64,000 nucleotides of DNA from Bryobacteraceae bacterium (lineage in GTDB: Bacteria > Acidobacteriota > Terriglobia > Bryobacterales > Bryobacteraceae), in NCBI GenBank assembly GCA_019752335.1, contig JAIEMJ010000030.1, positions 297,562-361,561 on the forward strand, in the 5' to 3' direction. The position numbers and the translations under genes were made by a program. Shown here one piece after another: positions 27,081 through 35,264 of this stretch. Numbering within the stretch: the stretch's first letter is position 1; each line of letters starts with the position of its first letter. A model generated the notes under the pieces. That model was not told where the DNA came from. It searched no databases and saw only the letters and a list, made by a program, of their open reading frames with translations.

Positions 27081-28487
27081 GTGAAGAGGAAATGGAAGAT
27101 TTTGATTGGCTTGGTGGTGGTGCTCGGGGCCAGCATCGCCGCCTTCGCGAACTACCGCTTAAAGCAGGCCGCGATTATTAAGGTGCAAACCGGGAAATCC
27201 ACCCGGCAGGACCTGAAGCAGATCGTGACGGCCTCGGGCGAGATCAAGCCGCGGAATTACGTCAATATCGGCACGAATGCCAATGTGCCCTCGCGCATCA
27301 CGGACATCCTGGTGGTGGAAGGCCAACGCGTGCGCCGTGGCCAACTGCTCGCCAAGCTCGAGAGCGTGCAACCGGAGGCCGATGTGGCCGCGCAGCGCGC
27401 CAACGTCAGTTCCACCGAAGCCGACTCCGCCGCTTCCGAGGCGGCGTTGAAGTCCGCCGACGAAAATATCAAGACCCTACAGGCTTCGCTGGATCGGTCG
27501 AAGACCGAACTCGAGCGCGCCAAGATTGATTTCGACCGCACCTCGAAGCTGTGGGACGAGAAGCTGGTGGCGCGCCAGGAATTTGATCAGCGCCGCATCG
27601 CCGTCGACGCCGCCGCCGCCGCCGTGCGCGAGGCCGAGGCCCGCATCAACCAGTTCCGCGCCCAGCGCGCCCAGGCCATGGCCGCCCTTTCAGCCACGCA
27701 GCGCCGGATTACCTTGGCGCAGGCCAACTTACGCCGCGCCTCTGACGTCCTGGCGCGTACCCAGTCGATCGCGCCGCTCGACGGCGTGGTGACGAACCTG
27801 CCCATCCGTGTGGGCGAAACCGTCGTGCCCGGCGTACAGAACTCCTCGGCCAGCCTCATCATGACCATCGCCGACATGTCGGTGATCACGGCCGAAGTGA
27901 AGGTGGACGAGACGGACATCGTGAACGTCACGCTCGGCCAACCTGCCGAAGTGACCATCGACGCCATGCCGAATAAGACCTTCACGGGCAAGGTGATCGA
28001 GATCGGCAATACGGCCATCTTGCGCTCCTCCGGTTTGGCGGCCTCGCAAAGCGCCGTTTCGAGCCAGGAAGCGAAGGATTTTAAGGTGGTAATCGCGCTC
28101 GAGAATCCGCCCGACGAAATGCGTCCGGGCTTAAGTTGCACCGCGCGTGTAACCACGGCCACTCGCCAGAACGCCATCACTATTCCGATCCAGGCGCTCA
28201 CCGTCCGCCAGAAGGGCGACTTGGCGCCGGAGAAGAAGGACGGGCCGCCTCCGGTGGCCGACAAGGAAGCGAAGAAGGAAATACAGGGCGTTTTCGTGGT
28301 GAAGGGCGACACGGTGGAATTCCGCGAAGTGAAAACGGGGATCACCGGCGCCACGGAGATCGAGGTACTGAGCGGCGTGACGGACGGCGAAGAGATCATC
28401 ACCGGCAGTTATAAGGTGATCCGCACGCTCCGCAATCAGGCCAAGGTCCAGATCGACAATAAAGTCGCGGCGAAAACCGAGTCATAA
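27081..28487 (+). CDS. Membrane-fusion adaptor (MacA/HlyD family)
   Basis: A 468-residue periplasmic adaptor anchored by one N-terminal membrane helix (ILIGLVVVLGASIAAF). A biotinyl-lipoyl half (VTASGEIKPRNYVNIGTNA) is followed by a long coiled coil (about residues 95-220, Ala/Glu/Arg-rich), the second lipoyl half (IAPLDGVVTNLPIRVGETV), a beta-barrel domain (AEVKVDETDIVNVTLGQPAEVTIDA) and a membrane-proximal domain (VFVVKGDTVEFREVKTGITG). It would bridge an inner-membrane ABC transporter to an outer-membrane channel. GAGGAG lies about 12 bases before the GTG start. The next gene, 18 bases downstream, is the matching ATPase, but no permease follows. Confidence 0.92.
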   Translation: MKRKWKILIGLVVVLGASIAAFANYRLKQAAIIKVQTGKSTRQDLKQIVTASGEIKPRNYVNIGTNANVPSRITDILVVEGQRVRRGQLLAKLESVQPEADVAAQRANVSSTEADSAASEAALKSADENIKTLQASLDRSKTELERAKIDFDRTSKLWDEKLVARQEFDQRRIAVDAAAAAVREAEARINQFRAQRAQAMAALSATQRRITLAQANLRRASDVLARTQSIAPLDGVVTNLPIRVGETVVPGVQNSSASLIMTIADMSVITAEVKVDETDIVNVTLGQPAEVTIDAMPNKTFTGKVIEIGNTAILRSSGLAASQSAVSSQEAKDFKVVIALENPPDEMRPGLSCTARVTTATRQNAITIPIQALTVRQKGDLAPEKKDGPPPVADKEAKKEIQGVFVVKGDTVEFREVKTGITGATEIEVLSGVTDGEEIITGSYKVIRTLRNQAKVQIDNKVAAKTES

Positions 28488-28505
28488 TCGACAGAACGAG
28501 CATTC

Positions 28506-29252
28506 ATGGCAACCACGGCAGCAGACATTACCGACCTTCAGGCACGCGGCGAAGAGCTGAAGCGCCAAGGCATCGTGATCCAGAGCTATAACCTCTGGAA
28601 GACCTATGTGATGGGCGACCAGACGATCAACGCCGTCTCCGGCGTCGATATGACGATTCGCCGCGGCGAGTACGTCGCCATCATGGGACCTTCGGGCTCG
28701 GGTAAATCGACCCTGATGAACCTGATCGGCTGCCTGGATTCGCCGTCCGAAGGCCAGTACTACATCAACGGTAATCTGGCTTCGGCCATGTCCGACGATG
28801 ACCTCGCCCGTATCCGCAACAAGGAAATCGGCTTCGTCTTTCAGACCTTCAACCTGCTCGCCCGCGCGACGGCCTTGCACAACGTGGAACTGCCGTTGAT
28901 CTACGCCGGCATCCCCACCGACCAGCGCCAACAGATGGCCCAGGAGCGTCTGCGCCAGGTCGACTTGGCGCAACGCATGCACCACAAGCCAAACGAGCTC
29001 TCGGGCGGCCAGCGCCAGCGTGTCGCCATCGCGCGCGCCCTGGTGAACAACCCCTCCATCCTGCTGGCCGACGAACCCACCGGCGCCTTGGACTCGGCCA
29101 CCGGCGTCGAAATCATGGGCCTCTTCGAGCGGCTGCATCAGCAAGGCAACACCATCATTCTCGTCACGCACGAGCACGATATCGCCATGCACGCCCACCG
29201 CGTGATCTATATCCGCGACGGCAAGATCGAAAAAGACGACAAGATCAAGTAG
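28506..29252 (+). CDS. ABC transporter ATP-binding protein (MacB/LolD type)
   Basis: A 248-residue ATPase of the MacB/LolD/FtsE branch. All catalytic motifs are present: Walker [11 protein letters not shown]-loop FVFQTFNLL, signature LSGGQRQR, Walker [13 protein letters not shown], and switch His in VTHEHD. A 25-residue N-terminal extension precedes the ATPase core. It powers export by an FtsX-type permease, normally encoded immediately downstream or fused. Here the next gene is the unrelated ygfZ, so the permease must be elsewhere. A permease lacking its ATPase lies 20 kb away (48957-50198); that pairing is inference only. Confidence 0.93.
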   Translation: MATTAADITDLQARGEELKRQGIVIQSYNLWKTYVMGDQTINAVSGVDMTIRRGEYVAIMGPSGSGKSTLMNLIGCLDSPSEGQYYINGNLASAMSDDDLARIRNKEIGFVFQTFNLLARATALHNVELPLIYAGIPTDQRQQMAQERLRQVDLAQRMHHKPNELSGGQRQRVAIARALVNNPSILLADEPTGALDSATGVEIMGLFERLHQQGNTIILVTHEHDIAMHAHRVIYIRDGKIEKDDKIK

Positions 29253-29275
29253 ATCGCTGCCGCATCCAATCCAGC

Positions 29276-30130
29276 ATGAACGGATATGACGCTCTACTCG
29301 AAGGCGCCGCTTGGTTGCGCCTCCCCCGCGGACTGATCCGCGCCACCGGCGAGGACCGCGCTCGCCTGCTGCATGCCATGTCGACGAACCAGGTGCAGGC
29401 CCTCACGCCCGGGCAATGCGCCCATGCCTTCTTTTTGAACGCCCAAGGCCGGATTCTGGCCGATGCCTGGATCGTCTGCCAGGCGGACGCCCTGCTAATC
29501 GATACCGAGGCTGAAACCAAGGACAAGCTGCTCGCGCACCTTGACAAGTACATCATCGCCGACGATGTCGTACTGGAGGACGTCAGCGGGCTTAGCGTAA
29601 CGGCCATCGAAGGTCCGCTGGCCGCCGCTCCCGGTCCGGACTGGTTCCCGATCTCGGCCGTCGGCGGCCAGGGTTTTCGTTATTACGGCGACACGCCGCC
29701 TCCGGATCTCCCCGAAGCGACCCTGGCGGACCTCGAACTCGTACGCCTGGAAAACGGCTATCCACGCTACGGCGTCGACATCCTGGAGACTCACCTGGTG
29801 CAGGAGACCGGTCAGATGGCGTCGGTGAGCTTCACCAAGGGCTGTTACCTGGGGCAGGAGATCGTGGAGCGCGTGCGGTCGCGCGGCGCGGTACATAAGC
29901 ACCTGCGATCTTTCCGGGTCACGGGTCAAGCGGTCCCCGCGGCGGGCAGCGAGCTTCTTTCTGGCGAGACCAAGGCCGGAGTCCTGACGAGTGCCGCGTA
30001 CTCGCCGAGGTTCGGTGAAGTAGTGGCGCTCGGCTACCTGAATACCTTGTTCGAAAAGGGCGACCGTCCCTTACACCTCGCCGACGGCACGGTGGCCGCA
30101 CTGGTGACGCCCTCCGCGAGCGGACTCTGA
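29276..30130 (+). CDS. ygfZ: Folate-binding protein YgfZ
   Basis: A 284-residue protein of the YgfZ/GcvT-like family, which uses folate to help build or repair iron-sulfur clusters in enzymes such as MiaB. The diagnostic motif KGCYLGQEIVERV (family consensus KGC-Y-x-GQE) is intact with its conserved Cys. The N-terminal GcvT-like folate-binding half (GEDRARLLHAMSTNQVQAL) and the C-terminal beta-barrel are both recognisable. It is cytosolic. It follows the ATPase gene by 23 bases on the same strand, but the functional link is not obvious. Confidence 0.92.
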   Translation: MNGYDALLEGAAWLRLPRGLIRATGEDRARLLHAMSTNQVQALTPGQCAHAFFLNAQGRILADAWIVCQADALLIDTEAETKDKLLAHLDKYIIADDVVLEDVSGLSVTAIEGPLAAAPGPDWFPISAVGGQGFRYYGDTPPPDLPEATLADLELVRLENGYPRYGVDILETHLVQETGQMASVSFTKGCYLGQEIVERVRSRGAVHKHLRSFRVTGQAVPAAGSELLSGETKAGVLTSAAYSPRFGEVVALGYLNTLFEKGDRPLHLADGTVAALVTPSASGL

Positions 30131-30153
30131 TTACGTCGAGCCAAGGTCAAGAG

Positions 30154-30357
30154 TCAATTCCACAGCCATCCCTCACCGGGCACCCAACGGATTGACTGGC
30201 CGGCTCCGGGCTCCACCAGAGCTTCCGTATCTTCGTCCGGCAAGCTCCGTACCCACTCGTCGAACCCCTGTTCACCCAGTTGGCTAGTCTCGGGGTGCGG
30301 ATGAGCCAAAGAGCGAAGCAGTTCAATCTTTCGAACTGTATCTTCCGTGCTCGCCAT
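30154..30357 (-). CDS. Small protein of unknown function downstream of VapBC
   Basis: A 67-residue acidic protein with no recognisable domain, signal peptide or membrane helix. It begins MASTEDTVRKIELLRSL, and three of its tryptophans fall in the last 25 residues. The ATG at 30357 has GGAGGG about seven bases upstream, so it is likely translated. Its start is only 17 bases after the VapC stop on the same strand, which makes it the third gene of the vapBC transcript. It could be a passenger or a modulator of the toxin. Confidence 0.55.
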   Translation of the reverse strand: MASTEDTVRKIELLRSLAHPHPETSQLGEQGFDEWVRSLPDEDTEALVEPGAGQSIRWVPGEGWLWN

Positions 30358-30374
30358 GTCATACCCTCCAGAAC

Positions 30375-30764
30375 TTATCGAATCACCCGAATCTCGACGC
30401 CCAGATCGGGCAGTTTGCCCCACTCGCGATCAGCCGTGAGCACCGGCAGCCGCAGGTGGCGAGCGGTAGCGAGGCAGATGCGGTCTCCTAAGGCCAAGCC
30501 GTGACTCTTGGCGAACGGACTCAGGTCAGCAGCCTCTTCGGCCAAACCCTGGTCCCACACGACGACCTTGAGGTCGAGCCCGGCTAGCGTGGAGACGGCC
30601 AAATCCCGGCTGACGCCCGCGCGCATCTGCCGGGCGAGCACTTCCGTGTAGTTCACCGCCGGGATGATCACCTCGCCCGCCAACGCTTCGGCGACGATTT
30701 CGTGGCCCGTCTCCTTGAACAGAACCGTTAACAGGGCCGACGCGTCCAACACCACAGGCGTCAA
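30375..30764 (-). CDS. VapC-type PIN-domain ribonuclease toxin
   Basis: A 129-residue PIN-domain protein of the VapC family, a Mg-dependent endoribonuclease acting on tRNA or rRNA. The four acidic active-site positions are visible: D7 (VLDASALL), E41 (NYTEVLA), D94 (LGDRICLA) and D112 (TADREW). The start is probably a TTG at 30764 that overlaps the antitoxin stop (TTGA), so translation is coupled. Length is typical and the gene is intact. The antitoxin is immediately upstream. Confidence 0.9.
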   Translation of the reverse strand: MTPVVLDASALLTVLFKETGHEIVAEALAGEVIIPAVNYTEVLARQMRAGVSRDLAVSTLAGLDLKVVVWDQGLAEEAADLSPFAKSHGLALGDRICLATARHLRLPVLTADREWGKLPDLGVEIRVIR

Positions 30765-31003
30765 CCGCGCAACTCCTCTTCACGCCGATCCGCCAGGAAG
30801 CTATCCACGATACTGTCGCTACACTTGTAGCTCTCCATGGCCGCCTGCGCCTTCTGCAAAGCCGCCAGCCGAGTGGTGATCCGGAGTTCGCCGTTTTCCA
30901 AGGACACCAAGACCTCGGAACCTTCGCCCAAGCCAAGTTCAGAGCGGAAAGGCTGAGGCAATAGTATTCTTCCCGCACGATCCATTTTTGCCGCAATCAT
31001 CAT
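30761..31003 (-). CDS. AbrB/MazE-fold antitoxin (VapB)
   Basis: An 80-residue protein with an N-terminal AbrB/SpoVT swapped-hairpin DNA-binding domain (MDRAGRILLPQPFRSELGL, then GSEVLVSLENGELRI) and a charged helical tail that should wrap the VapC toxin. Two consecutive ATG codons (31003 and 31000) are possible starts. The first lies six bases downstream of the -10 element, implying a leaderless message. It is expected to repress its own promoter, where TTCCC and GGGAA half-sites flank the spacer and -10. Confidence 0.88.
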   Translation of the reverse strand: MMIAAKMDRAGRILLPQPFRSELGLGEGSEVLVSLENGELRITTRLAALQKAQAAMESYKCSDSIVDSFLADRREEELRG

Positions 31004-31038
31004 ATTCCCACTTTACGGAAAGATTGGGGAACTGTCAA
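31004..31038 (-). promoter_or_regulatory. vapBC promoter, leaderless type
   Basis: A perfect -35 TTGACA (31038-31033) and a -10 TAAAGT (31015-31010) are separated by 17 bases. Only six bases (31009-31004) separate the -10 from the first ATG at 31003, so transcription should start at or next to the start codon. An inverted repeat TTCCC/GGGAA lies between -35 and ATG, a likely operator for VapB. Confidence 0.7.
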
Positions 31039-31040
31039 GA

Positions 31041-32321
31041 CTATTCCAAAATAGAGGACTCCCGCCAATCCCGCGTGATCCAAAGCCAGAGACCGATCGG
31101 CAGCAGCATCACCAGCGCCGTCGCCAAGGCGGCTTGGCGGGCGGGAACGCCGTGGTCGATGGCCCAGCCGGCGGAGTAGCTGGAGAGGGAGATCGAGATG
31201 ACCATGCCGGCGAAGTCAGTGGACATGAGGCGGCCGCGGAAGGCGTCGTCGCTGAGGGTTTGCAGAAGATTCGTGGAGAAGACGAAGGCGGTGGAGGCGC
31301 CGGCGTGGGCCAGGGCGATCCCCGCGAAGGCCAGCGCCAAGGACTTCGATTGCGACAGCGTCCCATAGCCGAGCAGCACCATGGCGAAGCCGGCGGCGAT
31401 GCCCAGGCGCATCCGGAGCGGATCGTGCCCGGCCCAGCGCCCGACCAGCCAAGGCCCGGTCATCGCGCCGAAGCCGCGCGCGGCCATCAGCGTAGAGATG
31501 CCCATCATCGACGCTGCGGCGGCATCTGAAGTGAACCATTTGAGGGCGAATTCCCGCTGGCCCAGCACGCTGAGGATCACGTAGTTGGAGCCCAACAAGC
31601 CGACGCCGGCCTTCACCATCAGCGTCGCGCGGCGCTTCGGCTCGGCCCAGGCATAGGACAAGCCCTCGGTGAAGGCGCCCGCGCCGAGTAAGTCTCGCGC
31701 CGTGCGCTTCGGCGCGTTCACCAGATGCGGCTCGGCGAAGCGCATGCGCGAGAGGAGCCAGGCCGAGAAGAGGAACGACGCGGCGTCGAAGGCGAAGACA
31801 AAGTCCCGCCCGAAGGCGGCGGCGAGAAAGCCACCCAGCGACGAGCCCAGGAAGAAGGCCGCCGCCCAAGTCACCCCGCCGAGCGTATTCGCGGTGAGGC
31901 GCTCATCGTCGTTGCGCGTGATGTTGGGAATCACCGCCGAACGCCCCGGCTCGAAGAAAGCCCACAGCACGGTTTCGAGCACCAACAGGATGTACAGCAG
32001 CCACAACTGCTCCGCGCCGCGGACGAGCAGCATAGCGGCGATGACGACCGCGCGGCCCAAGTCGGTGGCGATCATCACGCGTTGGCGGCTGATGCGGTCG
32101 TTGAGGACGCCGGCCATCGGACTCACAAATAGCTGCGGCAGAAGCTGCAGCACCAGCGCGATGCCGATGCTCTCGGCGCGGCCGGTGATTTGGAGCAGGA
32201 GGCTATAGAGCACGACGGCATAGAGCCAGTCGCCCACTTCGCTGATCACTTGCGCGGACCACAACAGGCGGAAATTGCGATTCCCCTGAAGCAACCGCAA
32301 GATGCCGCGGAAGGAGATCAT
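31041..32321 (-). CDS. Major facilitator superfamily exporter
   Basis: A 426-residue polytopic protein with about 12 membrane helices, of the MFS_3/EntS-like group that mostly exports siderophores or drugs. The family loop between helices 2 and 3 reads GVLNDRISRQRVMIATD. The N-terminus contains FRLLWSAQVISEVGDWLY, typical of this group. Its start overlaps the trpS stop by four bases (ATGA), so it is co-transcribed with trpS. That pairing looks incidental to its substrate, which cannot be predicted. Confidence 0.88.
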   Translation of the reverse strand: MISFRGILRLLQGNRNFRLLWSAQVISEVGDWLYAVVLYSLLLQITGRAESIGIALVLQLLPQLFVSPMAGVLNDRISRQRVMIATDLGRAVVIAAMLLVRGAEQLWLLYILLVLETVLWAFFEPGRSAVIPNITRNDDERLTANTLGGVTWAAAFFLGSSLGGFLAAAFGRDFVFAFDAASFLFSAWLLSRMRFAEPHLVNAPKRTARDLLGAGAFTEGLSYAWAEPKRRATLMVKAGVGLLGSNYVILSVLGQREFALKWFTSDAAAASMMGISTLMAARGFGAMTGPWLVGRWAGHDPLRMRLGIAAGFAMVLLGYGTLSQSKSLALAFAGIALAHAGASTAFVFSTNLLQTLSDDAFRGRLMSTDFAGMVISISLSSYSAGWAIDHGVPARQAALATALVMLLPIGLWLWITRDWRESSILE

Positions 32322-33298
32322 GTGTAGAGGCCCATGCGGTCCTTGGTGAGGCGCACCGTGGCTTCGGCCACCGGACGGATACGGTTCGCGCCTTGCCGGA
32401 GTAAGTCGTCGAGGTTGCCGGTGGTGACTTCGCGATACCGCGCCTGAATCGGCTCGAGCGACTGCGCCACCTGCTCGGCGACCTTCTTCTTCAGGTCGCC
32501 ATAACGCAGGCCCGCGAATTCGTTCTGCATCTGTTCATTGGACGCGCCGCTGAAGGCCTGATAGATGCCGAGTAAGTTGCGGACGCCGGGGCCCATCGTT
32601 TCGAAGTCCACCGCGGGGTTCGAGTCCGTCGTGGCGCGCATGATCTTCTTTTTGGCTTGCGCCAGGTCGTCCAGTAAGCCAATCGCGTGGCTGGTGCCGG
32701 TGGCGGACTTACTCATTTTCTTTTCCGGATCGTCCAAGCCCATCACGCGCGCGCCGTGGGTGGGTAGCTTGGTGGCCGGCACGGTGAAGGTATCGCCGTA
32801 GCGCGAGTTGAAGCTCTGGGCGATGTCGCGGGTGAGCTCCAGATGCTGGCTTTGGTCGTCACCCACGGGGACGATCTTGCTTTGGTAGAGCAGGATGTCG
32901 GCGGCCATCAGCACCGGATACTGCAAGAGGCCAGCGCCGATCGTCTCCTGCTTGGCGCTCTTGTCCTTGTACTGGGTCATGCGTTCGAGCCAGCCGAGCG
33001 GCGTAACGCAAGTGAGAAGCCAGCCGAGTTCGGCGTGGCCCGAGACGCTCGACTGCACCATCAGCGTGGCGACGTTAGGATCAATGCCGCAGGCGATGAA
33101 GAGCGCGGCGATTTCGCGGATCTTGCGGCGCAGCTCCGCCGGCTCCTGATAGACGGTGACGGCGTGCAGATCGACGACGCAAAAGATGCAGTCGTACTCG
33201 TGCTGGAGGCGCACGAAGTTCTGAATCGCGCCGAGATAATTGCCGATGTGGAGGTGGCCGGTGGGCTGCACCCCGGAAAATACGCGTGCCTTGGTCAT
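32318..33298 (-). CDS. trpS: Tryptophanyl-tRNA synthetase
   Basis: A class Ic aminoacyl-tRNA synthetase that charges tRNA-Trp in the cytoplasm, 326 residues from the ATG at 33298. The HIGH-type motif appears as PTGHLHIGN near the N-terminus and the KMSKS loop as KKMSKSATG; TrpRS-specific segments include CVTPLGWLERMTQYKDK and AADILLYQSKIVPVGDDQ. The start was placed just before RVFSGVQPTG because the longer frame would extend into the divergent methyltransferase gene. The two start codons are only 28 bases apart. Confidence 0.95.
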   Translation of the reverse strand: MTKARVFSGVQPTGHLHIGNYLGAIQNFVRLQHEYDCIFCVVDLHAVTVYQEPAELRRKIREIAALFIACGIDPNVATLMVQSSVSGHAELGWLLTCVTPLGWLERMTQYKDKSAKQETIGAGLLQYPVLMAADILLYQSKIVPVGDDQSQHLELTRDIAQSFNSRYGDTFTVPATKLPTHGARVMGLDDPEKKMSKSATGTSHAIGLLDDLAQAKKKIMRATTDSNPAVDFETMGPGVRNLLGIYQAFSGASNEQMQNEFAGLRYGDLKKKVAEQVAQSLEPIQARYREVTTGNLDDLLRQGANRIRPVAEATVRLTKDRMGLYT

Positions 33299-33326
33299 GA
33301 AAGTGAGAGAATTCCATGGTAGCCCG

Positions 33327-34550
33327 ATGGAAACTCCCGAAACAAACCCCGATACCGGTACAGTCCCGGTGGACATAAAGATTGAGAAGCTCGTTTACGG
33401 CGGGCAAGGCCTGGCGCGCACCGCGAACAAGGTGGTGATGATGCCCTTCGTCATCCCCGGCGAGACCGTCACCTGGCAGACGATTAAGGAGCATCCGGGG
33501 CACATTGAAGCCCGGCTGGCGAATATCATCACGCCGTCCGAGGCGCGGATCATTCCGCCGTGCCCGGTGTACGGCCGCTGCGGCGGCTGTCATTACCAGC
33601 ACCTCGAATACGACTTGCAGGTGGAGCACAAGAAGAAGATTCTGGCCGAGAGCCTGCAGCGCATCGGCAAGCTGACGCCCCCCGACGAGATCGGCGTCCT
33701 GCGGGCAGATCCCTACGGCTACCGCAACCGCATCCAGATCCACTTTGACGGCCGCCGCATGGGCTTCCGCGCCGCGGGCTCCCGCAATCTGGTGCCGATC
33801 GAGAATTGCCCACTGGCCTCGCCGGCTTTGCAGCACGCGCTCAGCGCGATCCAGAGCCGCTTGCGCGACCATCGCTTCCCGGATTTCCTCGAAGAGGTGG
33901 AGCTCTTCACGAACGAAGACGAGGTGGTCTTCAACGTACTAAAGTCCCGGCGTGGTGTCGCCAAGGAGTTCTTCCCTTGGATGGCGCAAGTGATTCCGGG
34001 GGCGGACCAGAGCCGCCTGGCTTACCAAGTGGGCGAGAACCGCTTCCGCGTGAGCTACCAGAGCTTCTTCCAGGTGAATCGCTTTCTGCTGGAGCCGCTG
34101 GTGGAGGCGGTGCTGGGTGAGGCGAAGCCAGCCTGGGCGCTCGATCTCTACGCCGGCGTCGGACTCTTCAGTGTGCCGCTGGCCAAGCGCGGGGGACGCG
34201 TAACGGCGGTGGAAGTGGTGCGCGGCGCGGCGGCGGATCTCGAACACAACAAGTCAGCGGGCGTCGAGGTGGTGCAGAAGGCCGTTGAATTCTACCTCGA
34301 GAAATTCGAAGGCCGGCCGGATCTCATCCTCGCCGACCCGCCCCGCGTGGGACTGGGCAAGAAGACCGTCGAGCATCTGGTGCGCGTCAAGGCGCCCGAG
34401 ATCTGCCTGGTCTCCTGCGACCCCACGACGCTGGCGCGCGACGCCGCTGGTCTAGTAGCGGGCGGCTACGAGATCACGTCGCTCACCATGGCCGACCTCT
34501 TCCCGCAGACCTATCACCTCGAAGCGATCGTCCGCCTGCGGCTGCGGTAG
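33327..34550 (+). CDS. rlmD: 23S rRNA uracil-C5 methyltransferase (RlmD/TrmA family)
   Basis: About 407 residues. A TRAM RNA-binding domain begins at IKIEKLVYGGQGLAR. Four cysteines of a 4Fe-4S site follow (CPVYGRCGGC plus the Cys in PIENCPLAS). The Rossmann S-adenosylmethionine domain has ALDLYAGVGLFSVPLA, and the catalytic loop is LVSCDPTTLARD with the nucleophilic Cys. It methylates uracil at C5 in RNA; assignment to U1939 of 23S rRNA follows from the Fe-S type, but tRNA or other 23S sites remain possible. The ATG at 33327 is preferred; an ATG at 33297 would overlap the divergent trpS start codon. Promoters of both genes must lie within each other's coding sequence. Confidence 0.88.
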   Translation: METPETNPDTGTVPVDIKIEKLVYGGQGLARTANKVVMMPFVIPGETVTWQTIKEHPGHIEARLANIITPSEARIIPPCPVYGRCGGCHYQHLEYDLQVEHKKKILAESLQRIGKLTPPDEIGVLRADPYGYRNRIQIHFDGRRMGFRAAGSRNLVPIENCPLASPALQHALSAIQSRLRDHRFPDFLEEVELFTNEDEVVFNVLKSRRGVAKEFFPWMAQVIPGADQSRLAYQVGENRFRVSYQSFFQVNRFLLEPLVEAVLGEAKPAWALDLYAGVGLFSVPLAKRGGRVTAVEVVRGAAADLEHNKSAGVEVVQKAVEFYLEKFEGRPDLILADPPRVGLGKKTVEHLVRVKAPEICLVSCDPTTLARDAAGLVAGGYEITSLTMADLFPQTYHLEAIVRLRLR

Positions 34551-34763
34551 TCGAAACGAACCGGGAAGTCGTTGAAATCATGACGCGTGGCCGCGTCCTG
34601 AGGGGCAGAACCGGGCGCCCTCTCCCAGTCCGCGCACCTACGACGAATGGTGAACCCGGCACCGCCGGGGGCGGCGACGGGGGATGAAACCAGGCGAGAT
34701 CAGCGTTTTGCCCCCGAACAGCTTATTCGGACCTAACCCGCGCAATATGGCAAGGGATGGCTC
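34551..34763. other. GC-rich intergenic region with several hairpins, possible structured RNA
   Basis: This 213-base gap between convergent rlmD and ssb contains no convincing reading frame. It contains exact stems GACGCG-TGGC-CGCGTC (34582-34597) and CCCGGC-ACC-GCCGGG (34655-34669), a longer-range CGGGGG/CCCCCG pair (34678-34683 with 34711-34716) and GAGGG/CCCTC pairing around 34600-34622. It does not match the tmRNA, RNase P, SRP or cobalamin-riboswitch motifs I know. It could be a non-coding RNA, a bidirectional terminator region or simply GC-rich spacer. Confidence 0.3.
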
Positions 34764-35246
34764 CTAGAACGGCACATCGTCGTCGGAAATGCCGGGCTCA
34801 AAGGCTGGCGCGGCCGGAGGCTGGGTGCGTTGCGCGCTGCGCGGCATCGATACCGGCGCTCCGCCGCCACTCGGACGTTCATAGCCGCCACCGCCACCCT
34901 CCTCACCGCCCCGCGGACCCGAGGTAAGCAGCATCAACTCTTCGCACACCACTTCGGTGTAGCTGCGCTTTTGCCCTTCCTTGTCCTCATAGGAGCTGGT
35001 GCGCAAGCGGCCCTCCACGTAGACCTGCTTGCCCTTGGTGAGGTACGGGGCCACGTTTTCCTGCTTCCACAGGGTGACGTTGTGCCACTCCGCCTCTTCT
35101 TTCCAGTCGCCAGTCGCCTGGTCCTTCCAACGCCGTTGGGTCGCGAGGGTGAATTTGGTGACGGGCGTGCCGCCCGCCGTGAACTTCGTCTCCGCGTCCT
35201 TACCTAGATTGCCAATCAGAATTACTTTATTTACGCTTCGGGCCAT
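34764..35246 (-). CDS. ssb: Single-stranded DNA-binding protein
   Basis: A 160-residue SSB that coats single-stranded DNA in replication and repair. The N-terminal OB fold is clear (NKVILIGNLGKDAETKFT, then FTLATQRRWKD and EWHNVTLWKQENVA). A Gly/Pro/Arg-rich linker leads to the acidic C-terminal tip DDDVPF that docks partner proteins. A TACATT element lies nine bases before the ATG with no Shine-Dalgarno, a possible leaderless promoter. The upstream permease and PilZ genes run in the same direction with short gaps. Confidence 0.95.
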   Translation of the reverse strand: MARSVNKVILIGNLGKDAETKFTAGGTPVTKFTLATQRRWKDQATGDWKEEAEWHNVTLWKQENVAPYLTKGKQVYVEGRLRTSSYEDKEGQKRSYTEVVCEELMLLTSGPRGGEEGGGGGYERPSGGGAPVSMPRSAQRTQPPAAPAFEPGISDDDVPF

Positions 35247-35264
35247 GTTGTCTCGAATGTACCT

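Noticed and set aside
34551..34763. Cobalamin riboswitch, tmRNA or SRP RNA
   Set aside because: The GGGAA-type start and hairpins looked suggestive, but the conserved cores of these RNAs are absent and the flanking genes are convergent.
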